From Pelagicoccus sp. SDUM812002 (GTDB taxonomy: Bacteria; Verrucomicrobiota; Verrucomicrobiia; Opitutales; Opitutaceae): a stretch of DNA of 64,000 nt. Location: positions 1 to 64,000 of the forward strand of contig NZ_JARXHX010000022.1 in the NCBI RefSeq assembly GCF_031127835.1, given 5' to 3'. Position 1 is the stretch's first letter. Each line of letters opens with the position of its first letter. This document shows, piece by piece, positions 50,357 to 60,104 of the stretch. The notes below the pieces were generated by a model. That model was not told where the DNA came from, did no database searches, and was given only the letters and a program-made list of their open reading frames with translations. A program made the position numbers and the translations under genes.

Positions 50357-52630
50357 ATGACCGAATCCCCCGAACCCAATAAACCTGATCCTTCGAAGCC
50401 CATCGACAAAGCTCAGGGTGAATCTTCCTTCTTCGCCGAGCTGAAGCGGCGCAAGGTGTTTCGCGTGGCGGCGACTTATATTGTTGTGGCTTGGATAATC
50501 ATCCAAGTGGCGGCGGCGACCTTTCCGGGATTCGAGATTCCGATGTGGGCGTTCCGCTTCGTAGTGCTGATGCTGATACTGGGGTTTCCCATTTCGATCG
50601 TTCTAGCGTGGGCCTTCGAACTGACGCCGGATGGGATCAAGCTGACGAAGAAGGTAAGCTCAGAGCAGAGGACGGGCGCCTCGCAGGCGAAGCGGAACTG
50701 GACGGCGATTGGCTTCGCGGCGGCGCTGCCGACAGTGATCTTCGGGGTTCTAGCCGTTTTCTTTTATTTCAAAGTAGAGCGGGTGACGAATGAAATGGAA
50801 GGAATCGTCGCGACGCAGCAAACGGCTCCCGACAAGTCCATCGCTGTGCTGCCTTTCGACAACAGGAGCGAATTGAAGTCGGACGAGTTCTTTACCGACG
50901 GCATTCACGATGACTTGCTGACCCAGATCTCCCGTATCCGCGATATTAAGACAATCTCGCGCACGTCCGTCATGACCTACAGGGACACGACGAAAAACAT
51001 GCGCGCTATCGGAGAGGAACTCGGCGTGGCGACATTGCTTGAAGGTGGGGTGCAGCGGTCTGGCAACCGAGTTCGCATAAACATGCAGCTGATTGACGCT
51101 GAGACTGACGCCAATCTTTGGGCCGAGACCTACACGCGAGAGCTGAGCGCGGAAAACCTTTTCGAGATCCAGAGCGAGATCGCCACCGCAATCGCGGGCG
51201 CCCTCCGAGCGGTCCTTTCGCCGGAGGAACAAAAACGAATCGAGAAGTTGCCGACGCAAAACATGGCGGCGCTCGAAGCTTTTTTCCACGGACGCGCCAG
51301 CTATGCTCTCAACACGAGCGAAGGCTATAGCGAGGCGATTGAGTATTTCCAGGAGGCGGTCGATTTGGATCCGACTTTTGCAGAGGCCTACGCCCAGCTC
51401 GCATTGGCAACGCTGGAGAAAATCTACTACGGCGGTTCTCCTGTCGAAAACCAGACGGCTCTCGCCGCGCCTTTCGTCAATCGTGCCCTGGAACTGGATC
51501 CCGAGCTAAGCGAGTCCTACCAAGCCCTGGGGTATCTCGAAAAATACCGTTATGATCATGCCGCTTCAAAAGCTGCCTTCGAACGGGCTATCCAATTAAA
51601 CCCGAATAATGCGGCGGCGTTTGTGATGTACGGCAACCTCTCGAGTTGGGAATTGAATGCTCCCGAGGAGGCAATCTCGCTGTTTGGAAAGGCCATGTCG
51701 CTGGATCCGCAAAACCGAGCGGCGGAACAGCAGCTCGGCGAAGCCTTGATGAACGAGAGACGTTTTGCCGAAGCTCAGGCTGTTTTCGAAGCATTGATCG
51801 TTAAGGATCCCGGATTCGCTCAGACCTATACGTCGCTCGGAAATCTGCTAAGTTGGAACCTCTACCGCTTCGATGAAGCAATCAAAATGTACCGACAGGC
51901 CCTAGACCTGGATCCTAGGTCAATTGCGCGCTTCGAGACTGCAGCCGCCTATTTGAGCTTGGGTATGCCCGCTGCCGCGATTCCTTGGTCCGAAAGTTAC
52001 CTCGAATTAGCTCCGAATAGTAAACACGCCAGCACAGCGATGTATGATGTGCTAAGGCACCGAAAAGAGTATACAGCCGCAGAGGAGGCTCTAAAAGCGA
52101 ATAAAGCGAGGGAATTGTATTGGCGTCATACAATCGATATAATGCTCGCCGAGCTCGACATGGATCGAGGGCATCCCGAGTTGGCTACGGAACGATTTAT
52201 CGAGAGTTTTCCCATGCTCGTAGATCCGACCTATGATATTAATTCTAACGAATATGAATTTAAGGTGGCAATCGTCTATGCTGCGGCCTTGCACGCGAGT
52301 GAAGAGAAGGAATTGGCTGATTCGATGACGAAGCGCGTTCTCGAAGTGCTTCCTTCGAAACATCGGTATAGATGGGCGGGTATCGAATATTTGGATGCGT
52401 GGCTGTATCTATCCATGGGCGACGAGGCGAAAGCCTTAAACGCGTTGCGCGAATGGCGTGAAGCAGGCGGTTGCCTCGATCTAACGCAAAGCACCTACTT
52501 GCGTCCTCTGTTCGACCATCCCGAGTTCCAAGCACTCAACAACGAGATGCTCGCCGATCTCGCCAAGCAACGCGCCAACCTCGCCCGCATGAAAGCCAAC
52601 GGTGAGCTGGCGCCCATCCCAGAACTATAA
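50357..52630 (+). CDS. Membrane FlgO/TolB-like TPR protein, array copy 3
   Basis: 757 aa from the ATG at 50357 (alternative GTG at 50342). N-terminal part closely matches copies 1 and 2: FFAELKRRKVFRVAATYIVV, ELTPDGIKLTKKVSSEQ, IGFAAALPTVIFGVLAVFFYF, DKSIAVLPFDNRSELKSDEF and GVQRSGNRVRINMQLID. The TPR half (from about residue 300) has repeats such as DPTFAEAYAQLA, LDPELSESYQALGYL and DPQNRAAEQQLG. It ends RANLARMKANGELAPIPEL, almost identical to copy 1. Same unknown function; preceded and followed by inverted-repeat spacers. Confidence 0.85.
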   Translation: MTESPEPNKPDPSKPIDKAQGESSFFAELKRRKVFRVAATYIVVAWIIIQVAAATFPGFEIPMWAFRFVVLMLILGFPISIVLAWAFELTPDGIKLTKKVSSEQRTGASQAKRNWTAIGFAAALPTVIFGVLAVFFYFKVERVTNEMEGIVATQQTAPDKSIAVLPFDNRSELKSDEFFTDGIHDDLLTQISRIRDIKTISRTSVMTYRDTTKNMRAIGEELGVATLLEGGVQRSGNRVRINMQLIDAETDANLWAETYTRELSAENLFEIQSEIATAIAGALRAVLSPEEQKRIEKLPTQNMAALEAFFHGRASYALNTSEGYSEAIEYFQEAVDLDPTFAEAYAQLALATLEKIYYGGSPVENQTALAAPFVNRALELDPELSESYQALGYLEKYRYDHAASKAAFERAIQLNPNNAAAFVMYGNLSSWELNAPEEAISLFGKAMSLDPQNRAAEQQLGEALMNERRFAEAQAVFEALIVKDPGFAQTYTSLGNLLSWNLYRFDEAIKMYRQALDLDPRSIARFETAAAYLSLGMPAAAIPWSESYLELAPNSKHASTAMYDVLRHRKEYTAAEEALKANKARELYWRHTIDIMLAELDMDRGHPELATERFIESFPMLVDPTYDINSNEYEFKVAIVYAAALHASEEKELADSMTKRVLEVLPSKHRYRWAGIEYLDAWLYLSMGDEAKALNALREWREAGGCLDLTQSTYLRPLFDHPEFQALNNEMLADLAKQRANLARMKANGELAPIPEL

Positions 52631-52654
52631 TTATAAGATATATACATATATTAA

Positions 52655-52748
52655 ACCACCGATGAACACAGATATTTTTTCGAGTGGCTTGAATGCCATC
52701 GTGCCCTCTTTTATCCCCGATCCGTGTCTATCAGTGTCAATCTGTGGT
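52655..52748. repeat. Dispersed inverted repeat in TPR array, copy 2 (GGATGGAC type)
   Basis: Left arm ACCACCGATGAACACAGAT (52655-52673) and right arm 52720-52748 (ATCCGTGTCTATCAGTGTCA, continuing to GGTTC). The core CGAGTGGCTTGAATGCCATC at 52681-52700 matches the copy at 47827-47930. The left arm is shortened by about 10 bp. The right arm ends 10 bp before the ATG of the fourth TPR gene. Confidence 0.75.
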
Positions 52749-52758
52749 TCCAAAAAAC

Positions 52759-55044
52759 ATGACCGACTCTCCTGAACCTGATTCACCCCAGGACCCTAAA
52801 CCCGGAACCGGTTCGACAAGCTCACCGCAGGCCGAGAACCCGCCGCCAGTCCCTTCCTTCTTCGCCGAGCTGAAGCGTCGCAAGGTCGTGCGGGTGGCGA
52901 TCACCTATGCCATCGCAGCTTGGCTGCTGATGCAGGTTACCGCCGTGGTGTTTCCACAATTTGGCCTTCCGCTGAGGGCTGCCCGCTTTGTGACGCTTTT
53001 ATTGGCGTCGGGCTTTCCCATCGCGTTGATCATCACCTGGGCTTTCGAGCTGACGCCTACTGGGGTAAAGCTTACCAAGAACGTCGATGCGGCTGGGGAG
53101 ACGGCTTCGTTTCAGGTGAGGCGCAACTGGATGGTGATCGGATTCGCCGCGGCGTTGCCGACGGTTATCTTCGGTGCGTTGGCGGTGTACTTTTATTTTG
53201 GCCGCGACACGACTCCTGCGTCTTTGCCCGAGTTAGGCTCCATCGCGGCGATTACTGACGAACGGCCCTACTTTATTGGTACGGTTTCGGTCCTGCCGCC
53301 GCAGATGATTGCGGGTCCGTCTGAGAACACGGCTTTTGCGGATGGCTTGAACAAGGAGGTGCTCACGCAGTTGAGCGCGATGCGTCCGCTCGACGTCGTG
53401 TCCTCCGCATCGACGCCCCAACCGGGGGATCCAGACACGAGCTCGGGCGCTGTTGGTCGTTTCCTGGAATCTGACTTCGTTGTCGAGACCAGCTTGCAAG
53501 TCTCAGGCGCGCACTACCGCGTAACGATGCAGATTGTTGAAAGCGCGACGGGTCGACACCTCGCGGTGGAGTCGCTTCAACTTACGATGGAGTCCGAGGA
53601 GGAGCCGTTCCTATTTCAGAAGGAACTGGCTTGGGAGATGGCGCTAACCCTTTATCGCAGCCTGAAGCGGCCCCGCCCGCCCTCGGCTGCCAGCAGGAAA
53701 CGGCTCGAGCAAGTGGTCGGGGGTCTGACAGCGGAAAGTAAGGCGCTGCAGATTCGGTTTTGGGGCGACGACGGAAACACTCCAGACGCGTCGCTCTATG
53801 ATCGCATCATGGAACTGACGGGGCAGGTCATTGCCATCGATCCCGGTAATGCGGATGCCCACACCGATCGCGGTTCACTTCTGGGTCACGCACCGTTTGT
53901 AGGAAAGGCTAACTTCTTAGACGAAAACTGGCGTCAGGAGCTGTTGCTCACGCTGAAGAGGGCTGTCGTCATTAACCCCGACAGCGTCGATTCGCAGCGC
54001 AATTTGGGTCGCTATTATTTGATTACGGAGGGACGTCCGAGCCGCAGCCAGCCCTACCTGCAAGCGGCCGTCCGCCTCGCCGATGCCGCACCGCCATACA
54101 CCAACAACTGGCCCTATTACGATCTCGCCAGCGCGCTTCATCAGACTGGTCAGTCCGTTGCCGCTTTGAGCGTGCTCAAACGAGCGCCTCAAGAACCCGA
54201 GATGGATCACATTAATTATTGGATAGATCCCTTTGTCGCCGCTCGTCGTTTCTCCGATGCCCTCGATTTCCTGCAGCGGCACGCGCCTCGCTTGGAGGCG
54301 AACGATGATGGCAGCAACGCCCTGACGATTGCTCACCTGCGGACCGACATCGAAGTCAGGTGGACGGGCGACCGTGCCGGTTTTCGGACCTTCCTCGAAC
54401 GGATCGAAACCGATTCAAACGCCACCGCTGGAATGCGTAGTCGCTACCGTCTCGCCGCTGGAGACTATGCCGGCGTACTTCGGGAACTCGCGGCGGTGGA
54501 TCCGGGTCGCGATCCGTATGCGCCTAATGTGATAGAGATGCCGCTTCACCAGGCTCTGGCGCTGGAGCGCACCGGCAATCCCGCTCTCGCTCATTCCTAC
54601 TTTCGCAGTGTGCTGAAGCAATATTCCAGCAGTCCCATGGCCGAGATGATGCTGCAACGGGACCCCGCCAGCGTATACGCAACCATGGCCTTCATGCACG
54701 CAGGTCTCGGAGAAGTGTCGGAGATGCGAGTCGCGATTGCTCAGGCCCGCGAGGCCGCCGATCCGGGCCGCAGTTATCAGAGTTACCTTCTAGTGGAGTA
54801 CCTGAACGCGCTCGCGTTCACGCAGGTAGGCGAGACTGTAGAGGCGTGCGCGACTATCGATCAACTCCTCTCGGCTCCGGCCGGCGAATCTACGGGCTCG
54901 ATCCTGGCCAATGTATCATTCGATTCGCTTCATGGCTCCCCAGAATTTCAAAAGGTGATTCGGCAGCACGCCGATCAACTCAAGGATCCCGCCGTCATCG
55001 AGGACCTCTTTGCCCTTTCTTCTGGGGAGGATGTCGAACGCTGA
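52759..55044 (+). CDS. Membrane TPR protein, divergent array copy 4
   Basis: 761 aa from the ATG at 52759 (an ATG at 52693 lies inside the repeat core and was rejected). It keeps the paralogue signature SFFAELKRRKVVRVAITYAIAAWL, AFELTPTGVKLTKNVDAAGE and IGFAAALPTVIFGALAVYFYFGRD. The FlgO-like domain is recast: IGTVSVLPPQMIAGPSENTAFADGLNKEVLTQLSAM, and GRFLESDFVVETSLQ with MQIVESATGRHLA. TPR-like helices continue with DPGNADAHTDRGS and NPDSVDSQRNLGR. It lacks the common C-terminal ANGELAPIPEL. It may be the oldest copy or have adopted a new role; function unknown. Confidence 0.85.
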   Translation: MTDSPEPDSPQDPKPGTGSTSSPQAENPPPVPSFFAELKRRKVVRVAITYAIAAWLLMQVTAVVFPQFGLPLRAARFVTLLLASGFPIALIITWAFELTPTGVKLTKNVDAAGETASFQVRRNWMVIGFAAALPTVIFGALAVYFYFGRDTTPASLPELGSIAAITDERPYFIGTVSVLPPQMIAGPSENTAFADGLNKEVLTQLSAMRPLDVVSSASTPQPGDPDTSSGAVGRFLESDFVVETSLQVSGAHYRVTMQIVESATGRHLAVESLQLTMESEEEPFLFQKELAWEMALTLYRSLKRPRPPSAASRKRLEQVVGGLTAESKALQIRFWGDDGNTPDASLYDRIMELTGQVIAIDPGNADAHTDRGSLLGHAPFVGKANFLDENWRQELLLTLKRAVVINPDSVDSQRNLGRYYLITEGRPSRSQPYLQAAVRLADAAPPYTNNWPYYDLASALHQTGQSVAALSVLKRAPQEPEMDHINYWIDPFVAARRFSDALDFLQRHAPRLEANDDGSNALTIAHLRTDIEVRWTGDRAGFRTFLERIETDSNATAGMRSRYRLAAGDYAGVLRELAAVDPGRDPYAPNVIEMPLHQALALERTGNPALAHSYFRSVLKQYSSSPMAEMMLQRDPASVYATMAFMHAGLGEVSEMRVAIAQAREAADPGRSYQSYLLVEYLNALAFTQVGETVEACATIDQLLSAPAGESTGSILANVSFDSLHGSPEFQKVIRQHADQLKDPAVIEDLFALSSGEDVER

Positions 55045-56032
55045 CAGAGCTCGAGGCACGTAGTTTGAGTCCCTTCTTTGTGTTTGTATCCAAAAAGTAA
55101 GTGCAATATTTTGAGATCACCGAAGTAAATCGGCAGTTAGAGGGTTCGGAGAAATTTCTGATCCCCGGGATCCGAAGCATGTTGGAACGGAAGGATTAGC
55201 TCCCAACGGCAATGAGAATGAGTGAGTGGGGCCAGAACTGAAATGATCGAGTGATAGAGATGGGGTGATGTGAGCACGGTTGGAATTGGAATTCATGAAT
55301 GACTATGAGCTCGTCAATTTGGCTTAGGGTCAAATTTCCCAAATCAATAGGACTTTAAGAGAGTACTTCTTCATCGTGGGCCCCGATCCCGATCCAATCG
55401 CGGACCAGAAGATTGATGTGTTCATGACTACCTTTAGTTGGAGTCTGGCATATCGTTTTAGTCGAGTTACTTTGATTTTTCGTCTACGAGGGTAGGCTTT
55501 GATGCGTTTCAAAACCAGCAGCTTTTTGACCAGTTGTGCTAGAGGTCAGGAGAGATCGAACGGCTCGATAAGTGATGGGCGATCGCAAATCCGCACGTAA
55601 CGAATACCTTGGCTATTGGTCATATATTTCCCTCTGGAAAAACGTCATCTAAACGGTTTAACCCAAGGGTGAGTTGTGAGATCGGTACTTTCGAAGGACT
55701 GTGAGTGTCTATTTAATTTTCCCGAAAATCGCCATGCCGGTGAGTAAATGTCCACACTTCGCTAACGCATGTCCTGTTTCACGTTTCATGACGTCAGCCA
55801 CTGCGGTAGTCAACCGACCGATCATTCGCGGGTCGATCAGTTTTTCGACAGGGATTCATGCTGGCCGTCGCCCAGTTTTGCTTTCCTTCCTCGAAACTTT
55901 CGCCCGCGCGGTCGAGCAGATTGCAGATGGCAAGTATGAACAAAGATTCTCTCGGTCGAATCTAAATCTTTGTTCTGGCGAGAGTTTCGAGCGGTGGGGT
56001 CGTAGCGAAAACCGGATGTAAGCAGCATTAGC
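55045..56032. other. Gene-poor kilobase with weak coding-like fragments
   Basis: About 990 bp with no supportable complete gene. Two short leftward frames look coding-like but are too small to call: 55546-55623 (25 aa, after an AGAGGG) and the tail 55709-55855, which reads VEKLIDPRMIGRLTTAVADV then RETGHALAKCGHLLTGMAIF and GKIK before a stop. They could be remnants of an eroded gene. Several + frames of 60-110 codons have no recognisable composition. No tRNA, terminator or mobile element was seen. Confidence 0.35.
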
Positions 56033-58105
56033 ATGTCAAATAAATCCATTTTACGAATACACAAAATCGGAGGTTTGCTCCTTCTCGCTATGACAACACA
56101 TGTATCTCTAGAATCTCAGGAAAGCATTTCGCCCTATGTGGGCGAGATGTTCTGGTCCATCAAAGATCGCATGGCGATAGAATGGGATGTGGAAAAGGAG
56201 AGGCGACTGCCGCATCGTGACCACATCGAAATGGCGGGCCGAAAAGTCGCTGCGATTATCGACTATGAAGTCGATGCAAACCGAATGCTCTCTGTCGGAA
56301 GAACCGTAATTTATCCGCAGCTGCAGGTCTATCTCGATACGGACAGCCCGAGCTGGGGAGGGTATCGTGCGTACCTGAAAAATGAATACAAAGATGACGC
56401 ACTGCCCGGTCTGCTGGTTAACGATTTGCATTACAAGCTCGGTCCGTTGCAGCGAGCTCGAATCGATGGGACATTGAGTTTTCTACACGAGGCGACGAGC
56501 GGGATCCAAGTGAAGCGTTCTTTTCTTCCGGCGATGAACGATCGGCTTCTTGCGGAAGTCTGGACTGTGTCCAATCTTTCTGGCGAAGCGAAAACCTTGG
56601 AGCTCTTGCCCGCCCGAAGCGAGCGAATCGAGAAAGGGGAGAAAGGCTTCTTTAGGCTTCAAACGCGATCCGTTGGGCTCGATTCGAAGAAGACATTGAG
56701 GCCGGGCGAGGAACTGAGTTTTGCTGTGTTTTTCGAAACGCTGGCCGAAGGCGAGTCGCCGGCCAGCCTTTCTGTGTCGGAGGTCGTGGCGCAGCGGGAA
56801 GCTTTTTTGTCCGAGATACGCGGGAAGCTGGCGTTGAAAACGCCGGACCCGGTGATCGATACGCTCTTTTATTTTTCCAAGATTCGGGCTGCTGAAAGCA
56901 TCTTCGATAGCAAGCTCGGCGTGGTGCATTCGCCCGGTGGCGGTAACTATTACGTGGGTGTCTGGGCCAACGACCAGGCGGAATACAGCGGTCCCTTCTT
57001 TCCCTATCTTGGCTACGAACTCGGGAACGAGGCCGCCCTCAACGCGTATTTGATTTTCTTGGACAACATGCCGGAAGGGGACGAGAAGATATTTTCTTCT
57101 TTCGAAATGGAAGGCGAGTTGACCTGCTGCAGTAAGGATCGTGGCGATGCCGCTATGCTCGCAATTGGTGCGAGCCAATTCGCTCTTGCCCGAGGCGACG
57201 CTGAAATCGCAAAAAAGTTTTGGCCGCTTATCGACTGGGGCTTGGAGTACTCACGCCGCCACATGAGTGACGAAGGATTGTTGCAGACGGATTCTGACGA
57301 AATGGAAGGACGAATCGCCACTGGAGACGCGAACCTTGCTGCCTCCTCTCTCTACTATGGCGCCCTGCGTGAAGCCGCGAAATTGGCGGCGGCGCTGCAG
57401 CTCGGCGAGGAGCGAGTTGCGGACTATGAGAGCCGTGCGGACGCGCTAGAGAAAGCGATCGAGTCGCATTTCGGGGCTAAAATCGCAGGATTGGATACCT
57501 ACCGCTACTTCGCTGGGCATGAAGGGCTGCGGCACTGGATCAGCTTGCCGCTGGTTATGGGGCTGCGATCGCGTGCAGAAGACACGTTGACGGCGCTCTT
57601 TGATATCATGTGGACAACGAACGGCGTGCGCGTGGAGTGGTCTCCGAATGAGCCGGATCGGGAGCTGTTTTGGGATCGTGGAACACTCTATGCCCTGCGA
57701 GGTGCCTTTATCGCCGGATCGACCGATCTCGCTTTGGATCGCTGGCTTGTTTATTCAGCTACTCGCCTGCTCGGTTTTCATGTTCCCTACGCCATTGAGG
57801 CTTGGCCGGAGAACAATATGCGACACCTCTCTGCGGAGAGTGCCCTATACGCTCGCATTGCGACCGAGGGATTGCTCGGAATGAAGCCCGACGGGTTCGC
57901 GAGTTTCGTTGTGACGCCGAGACTGCCGGAGGATTGGAGGGAAGAAGGTTACGAGTTGAGCCGGATTAGTATTCAAGGCAGGACTACTGACATAGAGGTT
58001 AGGTCACGGCGTTCCGGACTGCTGTTCATTCGTGTCGTCGCCGACGGCAGGACTGTTGTGGAGAAAGAGATCGCTCAAGGGGAAAGCGTGAGGGTCGAAT
58101 TCTAA
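56033..58105 (+). CDS. Exported six-hairpin glycosidase-like protein
   Basis: A 690-aa protein with a hydrophobic leader (LLLLAMTTHVS). The first 240 residues are beta-sandwich-like (VGRTVIYPQLQVYLDTDSPS, GLLVNDLHYKLG). An (alpha/alpha)6 barrel follows: YYVGVWANDQAEYSGPFFPYLG, ELTCCSKDRGDAAMLAIGASQFAL, WGLEYSRRHM, WDRGTLYALRGAFIAGSTD and VPYAIEAWPENNMRHLSAESALY. A C-terminal beta domain has GMKPDGFASFVVTPRLPEDW. The layout resembles the GH78/GH95/GH63-type glycosidase clan, where carboxylates on the barrel face act. I cannot assign a family or substrate with confidence. It is probably monocistronic. Confidence 0.7.
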   Translation: MSNKSILRIHKIGGLLLLAMTTHVSLESQESISPYVGEMFWSIKDRMAIEWDVEKERRLPHRDHIEMAGRKVAAIIDYEVDANRMLSVGRTVIYPQLQVYLDTDSPSWGGYRAYLKNEYKDDALPGLLVNDLHYKLGPLQRARIDGTLSFLHEATSGIQVKRSFLPAMNDRLLAEVWTVSNLSGEAKTLELLPARSERIEKGEKGFFRLQTRSVGLDSKKTLRPGEELSFAVFFETLAEGESPASLSVSEVVAQREAFLSEIRGKLALKTPDPVIDTLFYFSKIRAAESIFDSKLGVVHSPGGGNYYVGVWANDQAEYSGPFFPYLGYELGNEAALNAYLIFLDNMPEGDEKIFSSFEMEGELTCCSKDRGDAAMLAIGASQFALARGDAEIAKKFWPLIDWGLEYSRRHMSDEGLLQTDSDEMEGRIATGDANLAASSLYYGALREAAKLAAALQLGEERVADYESRADALEKAIESHFGAKIAGLDTYRYFAGHEGLRHWISLPLVMGLRSRAEDTLTALFDIMWTTNGVRVEWSPNEPDRELFWDRGTLYALRGAFIAGSTDLALDRWLVYSATRLLGFHVPYAIEAWPENNMRHLSAESALYARIATEGLLGMKPDGFASFVVTPRLPEDWREEGYELSRISIQGRTTDIEVRSRRSGLLFIRVVADGRTVVEKEIAQGESVRVEF

Positions 58106-58230
58106 CTGTTTTCAGATCGAACGAAGCAACGAGGAAACGTGGTATACGTTTTGGCAATGGCCTTCGAATAGTTCGAGGAGCCCTATTGTGTTGAGTCTCA
58201 ACAGAGGCACATCGACAATTATTCAGCAGA

Positions 58231-59697
58231 TTAGACCGCAAGCGATTTTCCGGTGTAGGCGACGCCAAGCCTGAATACGGCCCAGAGCACTCCGGTCACA
58301 GGAATTGCGATCAAGGTTAAGCCAATGTCCGGTCCGAACAGGTTGAGGGTGGCGAAGGAGGCTCCCAGCAATCGCGGCATGAGGCTGAAAACGACCCAGG
58401 CCGAGGCAAGCGTAGTGAACAAGGGAAACCACAGGCTAAACATTCCGAATGCCCCTGTTTTGGCCCGTAGCTCATCGCGGTGAAACCAAGCCCAGATCAT
58501 GCTGAGCAGGAAGAAAGGAGGCAAGAGCACCAGACTGAAGAATAGTATTCGAATGGACCAGCTTGGTCCTTCGCCGTCGTAATCGAGGCCGAGTGCTCGA
58601 GCCTCAATCCCGTGGCGGAGCTGAGCCGTACTTCCAAACGCCATGCCGCTACTAGCGTTGGTTAGGACCACAACCCCTTTTTTTTCTGAAGGGACCATCG
58701 TCGCGATCGAATCGTAGCCGGGACTATTTCCTTCATGAGCGACGATTCCCTTTCCCGTATCCAAATACCACCCGAATCCGTAGAAGGGTGAGGCTTCGCT
58801 AGCCGGGCTCATCATGGTGGCTTTGCCAGCGGCGCTGAGGACATCGTCTTTGCCGTTCATCATCATTTGCATGTAGAGCGCGAGGTCGCTGGCGCTTGCG
58901 ATGATTCCACCTTGCGGGGCTGTGAGGATATCAGTCCAGTTGACGTCCAAAGGGCGTTTGGTGACAAACCAAGGTCGGTGTCCTGTAGCAATTTCGTCGT
59001 GTATTTCACCGTCGGCGACAAAGCTGTGCATCATACCCACTGGCTCCATGATATTGGTCTCGATGTAGAACTTGAATGTCTGCCCGCTGACGACTTCGAT
59101 GAGGCGTCCAAGGATTTGGTAGTTAAAGTTCGAATACTCCCATCTGACCCCCGGAGGGTACGCGGGAGTCACCTCCGCTTGCTGGTCGATTAAGCGGGCT
59201 AAGGAATCTTTGCTTTGGTTATCGTCTTTGTGTGAGCGGTTTCCTTGATAGGTAGAAAAACCGCTAGTGTGGCTGAGCAGTTGGCGAATTGTGATCGCGG
59301 CGGCGGGCTGGCCGGCGAATGCGGGAAGGTAGCGTGATATTTCTGTGTCTAGGTCAAGCTTGCCCGCTTCGACGAGTTGCATGACGGCCAAGGCGGTAAA
59401 GCTCTTGGAGACAGAACCAATAATAAAGGCGGTGTCCGGAGTGATCGTTTCCTCGCTTCCCATTCGGACGAGCCCCCGGGCGTTGACGGTTTTAATTTCA
59501 CCATCGGCTACGATTGCGTAGGCCACTCCGGGAACGCCGGAGGCGGGCATTTCGCTGGCGATGAAGTCTTCGATGGAATCGGTGAGTATGCTAGCCTGCA
59601 GTGCTGTGGCGAAGCTAAGGGCGAAGAGAACCAGAGTTCGCTGTACGACTTTATTCCCGTGATCCCGCTCCAACATACCGAGTCCAGCTTTGTTCAT
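58231..59697 (-). CDS. Class C beta-lactamase-like serine hydrolase with membrane tail
   Basis: About 489 aa from the ATG at 59697 (another ATG at 59676). The leader QRTLVLFALSFATALQASI supports export. A penicillin-binding-protein/AmpC fold follows, with the nucleophile motif S95-V-S-K98, YSNFNYQ (Y-S-N) and HEGNSPGY (H-x-G in place of KTG). About 120 C-terminal residues contain three or four hydrophobic helices (for example ILFFSLVLLPPFFLLSMIW and LGASFATLNLFGPDIGLTLI), anchoring it in the inner membrane. Relatives include esterases, D-aminopeptidases and lactamase-like Lacto-B proteins; no resistance role is claimed. Confidence 0.9.
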   Translation of the reverse strand: MNKAGLGMLERDHGNKVVQRTLVLFALSFATALQASILTDSIEDFIASEMPASGVPGVAYAIVADGEIKTVNARGLVRMGSEETITPDTAFIIGSVSKSFTALAVMQLVEAGKLDLDTEISRYLPAFAGQPAAAITIRQLLSHTSGFSTYQGNRSHKDDNQSKDSLARLIDQQAEVTPAYPPGVRWEYSNFNYQILGRLIEVVSGQTFKFYIETNIMEPVGMMHSFVADGEIHDEIATGHRPWFVTKRPLDVNWTDILTAPQGGIIASASDLALYMQMMMNGKDDVLSAAGKATMMSPASEASPFYGFGWYLDTGKGIVAHEGNSPGYDSIATMVPSEKKGVVVLTNASSGMAFGSTAQLRHGIEARALGLDYDGEGPSWSIRILFFSLVLLPPFFLLSMIWAWFHRDELRAKTGAFGMFSLWFPLFTTLASAWVVFSLMPRLLGASFATLNLFGPDIGLTLIAIPVTGVLWAVFRLGVAYTGKSLAV

Positions 59698-60104
59698 TGC
59701 CTCAAGAATGGCCACTGCGAAGGGGGAATTCTTTTTGAGCAGGCACATTGGGTTTGAGGTAATGGCTGAGGGTGAAGATCTGATTGGTCTAAAAAGCGCA
59801 ACCGAAGTAAATAGGGATCGAAGCGAAGATAGAGTTTTCAACGCTGGAGACGAGCTTCAAATCTCCTGAAACGACTACCGGCTTTTGAGGCTACGGAATT
59901 GATCTCCAGAGGCTTAGCAACGAACTCATCCTATAACTACCGCGATCCAGCGAGGGGCTGTTGTATCCTGCTCGTCGCATTGTTTTGTGAATTTACGGGT
60001 TTTTAATCGGATTCTGATTAGAGATTCCGAGTTTTGGTCGAATCTAATATAAGAGAAAGTGCTTACGACCTAAGCATGTATCCTTTCGCCGCCCCCCCTG
60101 AACT

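Noticed and set aside
52693-52758. Upstream ATG of the fourth TPR gene
   Set aside because: It lies within the dispersed repeat core; the paralogues all begin at the ATG after the repeat (MTDSP/MTESP).
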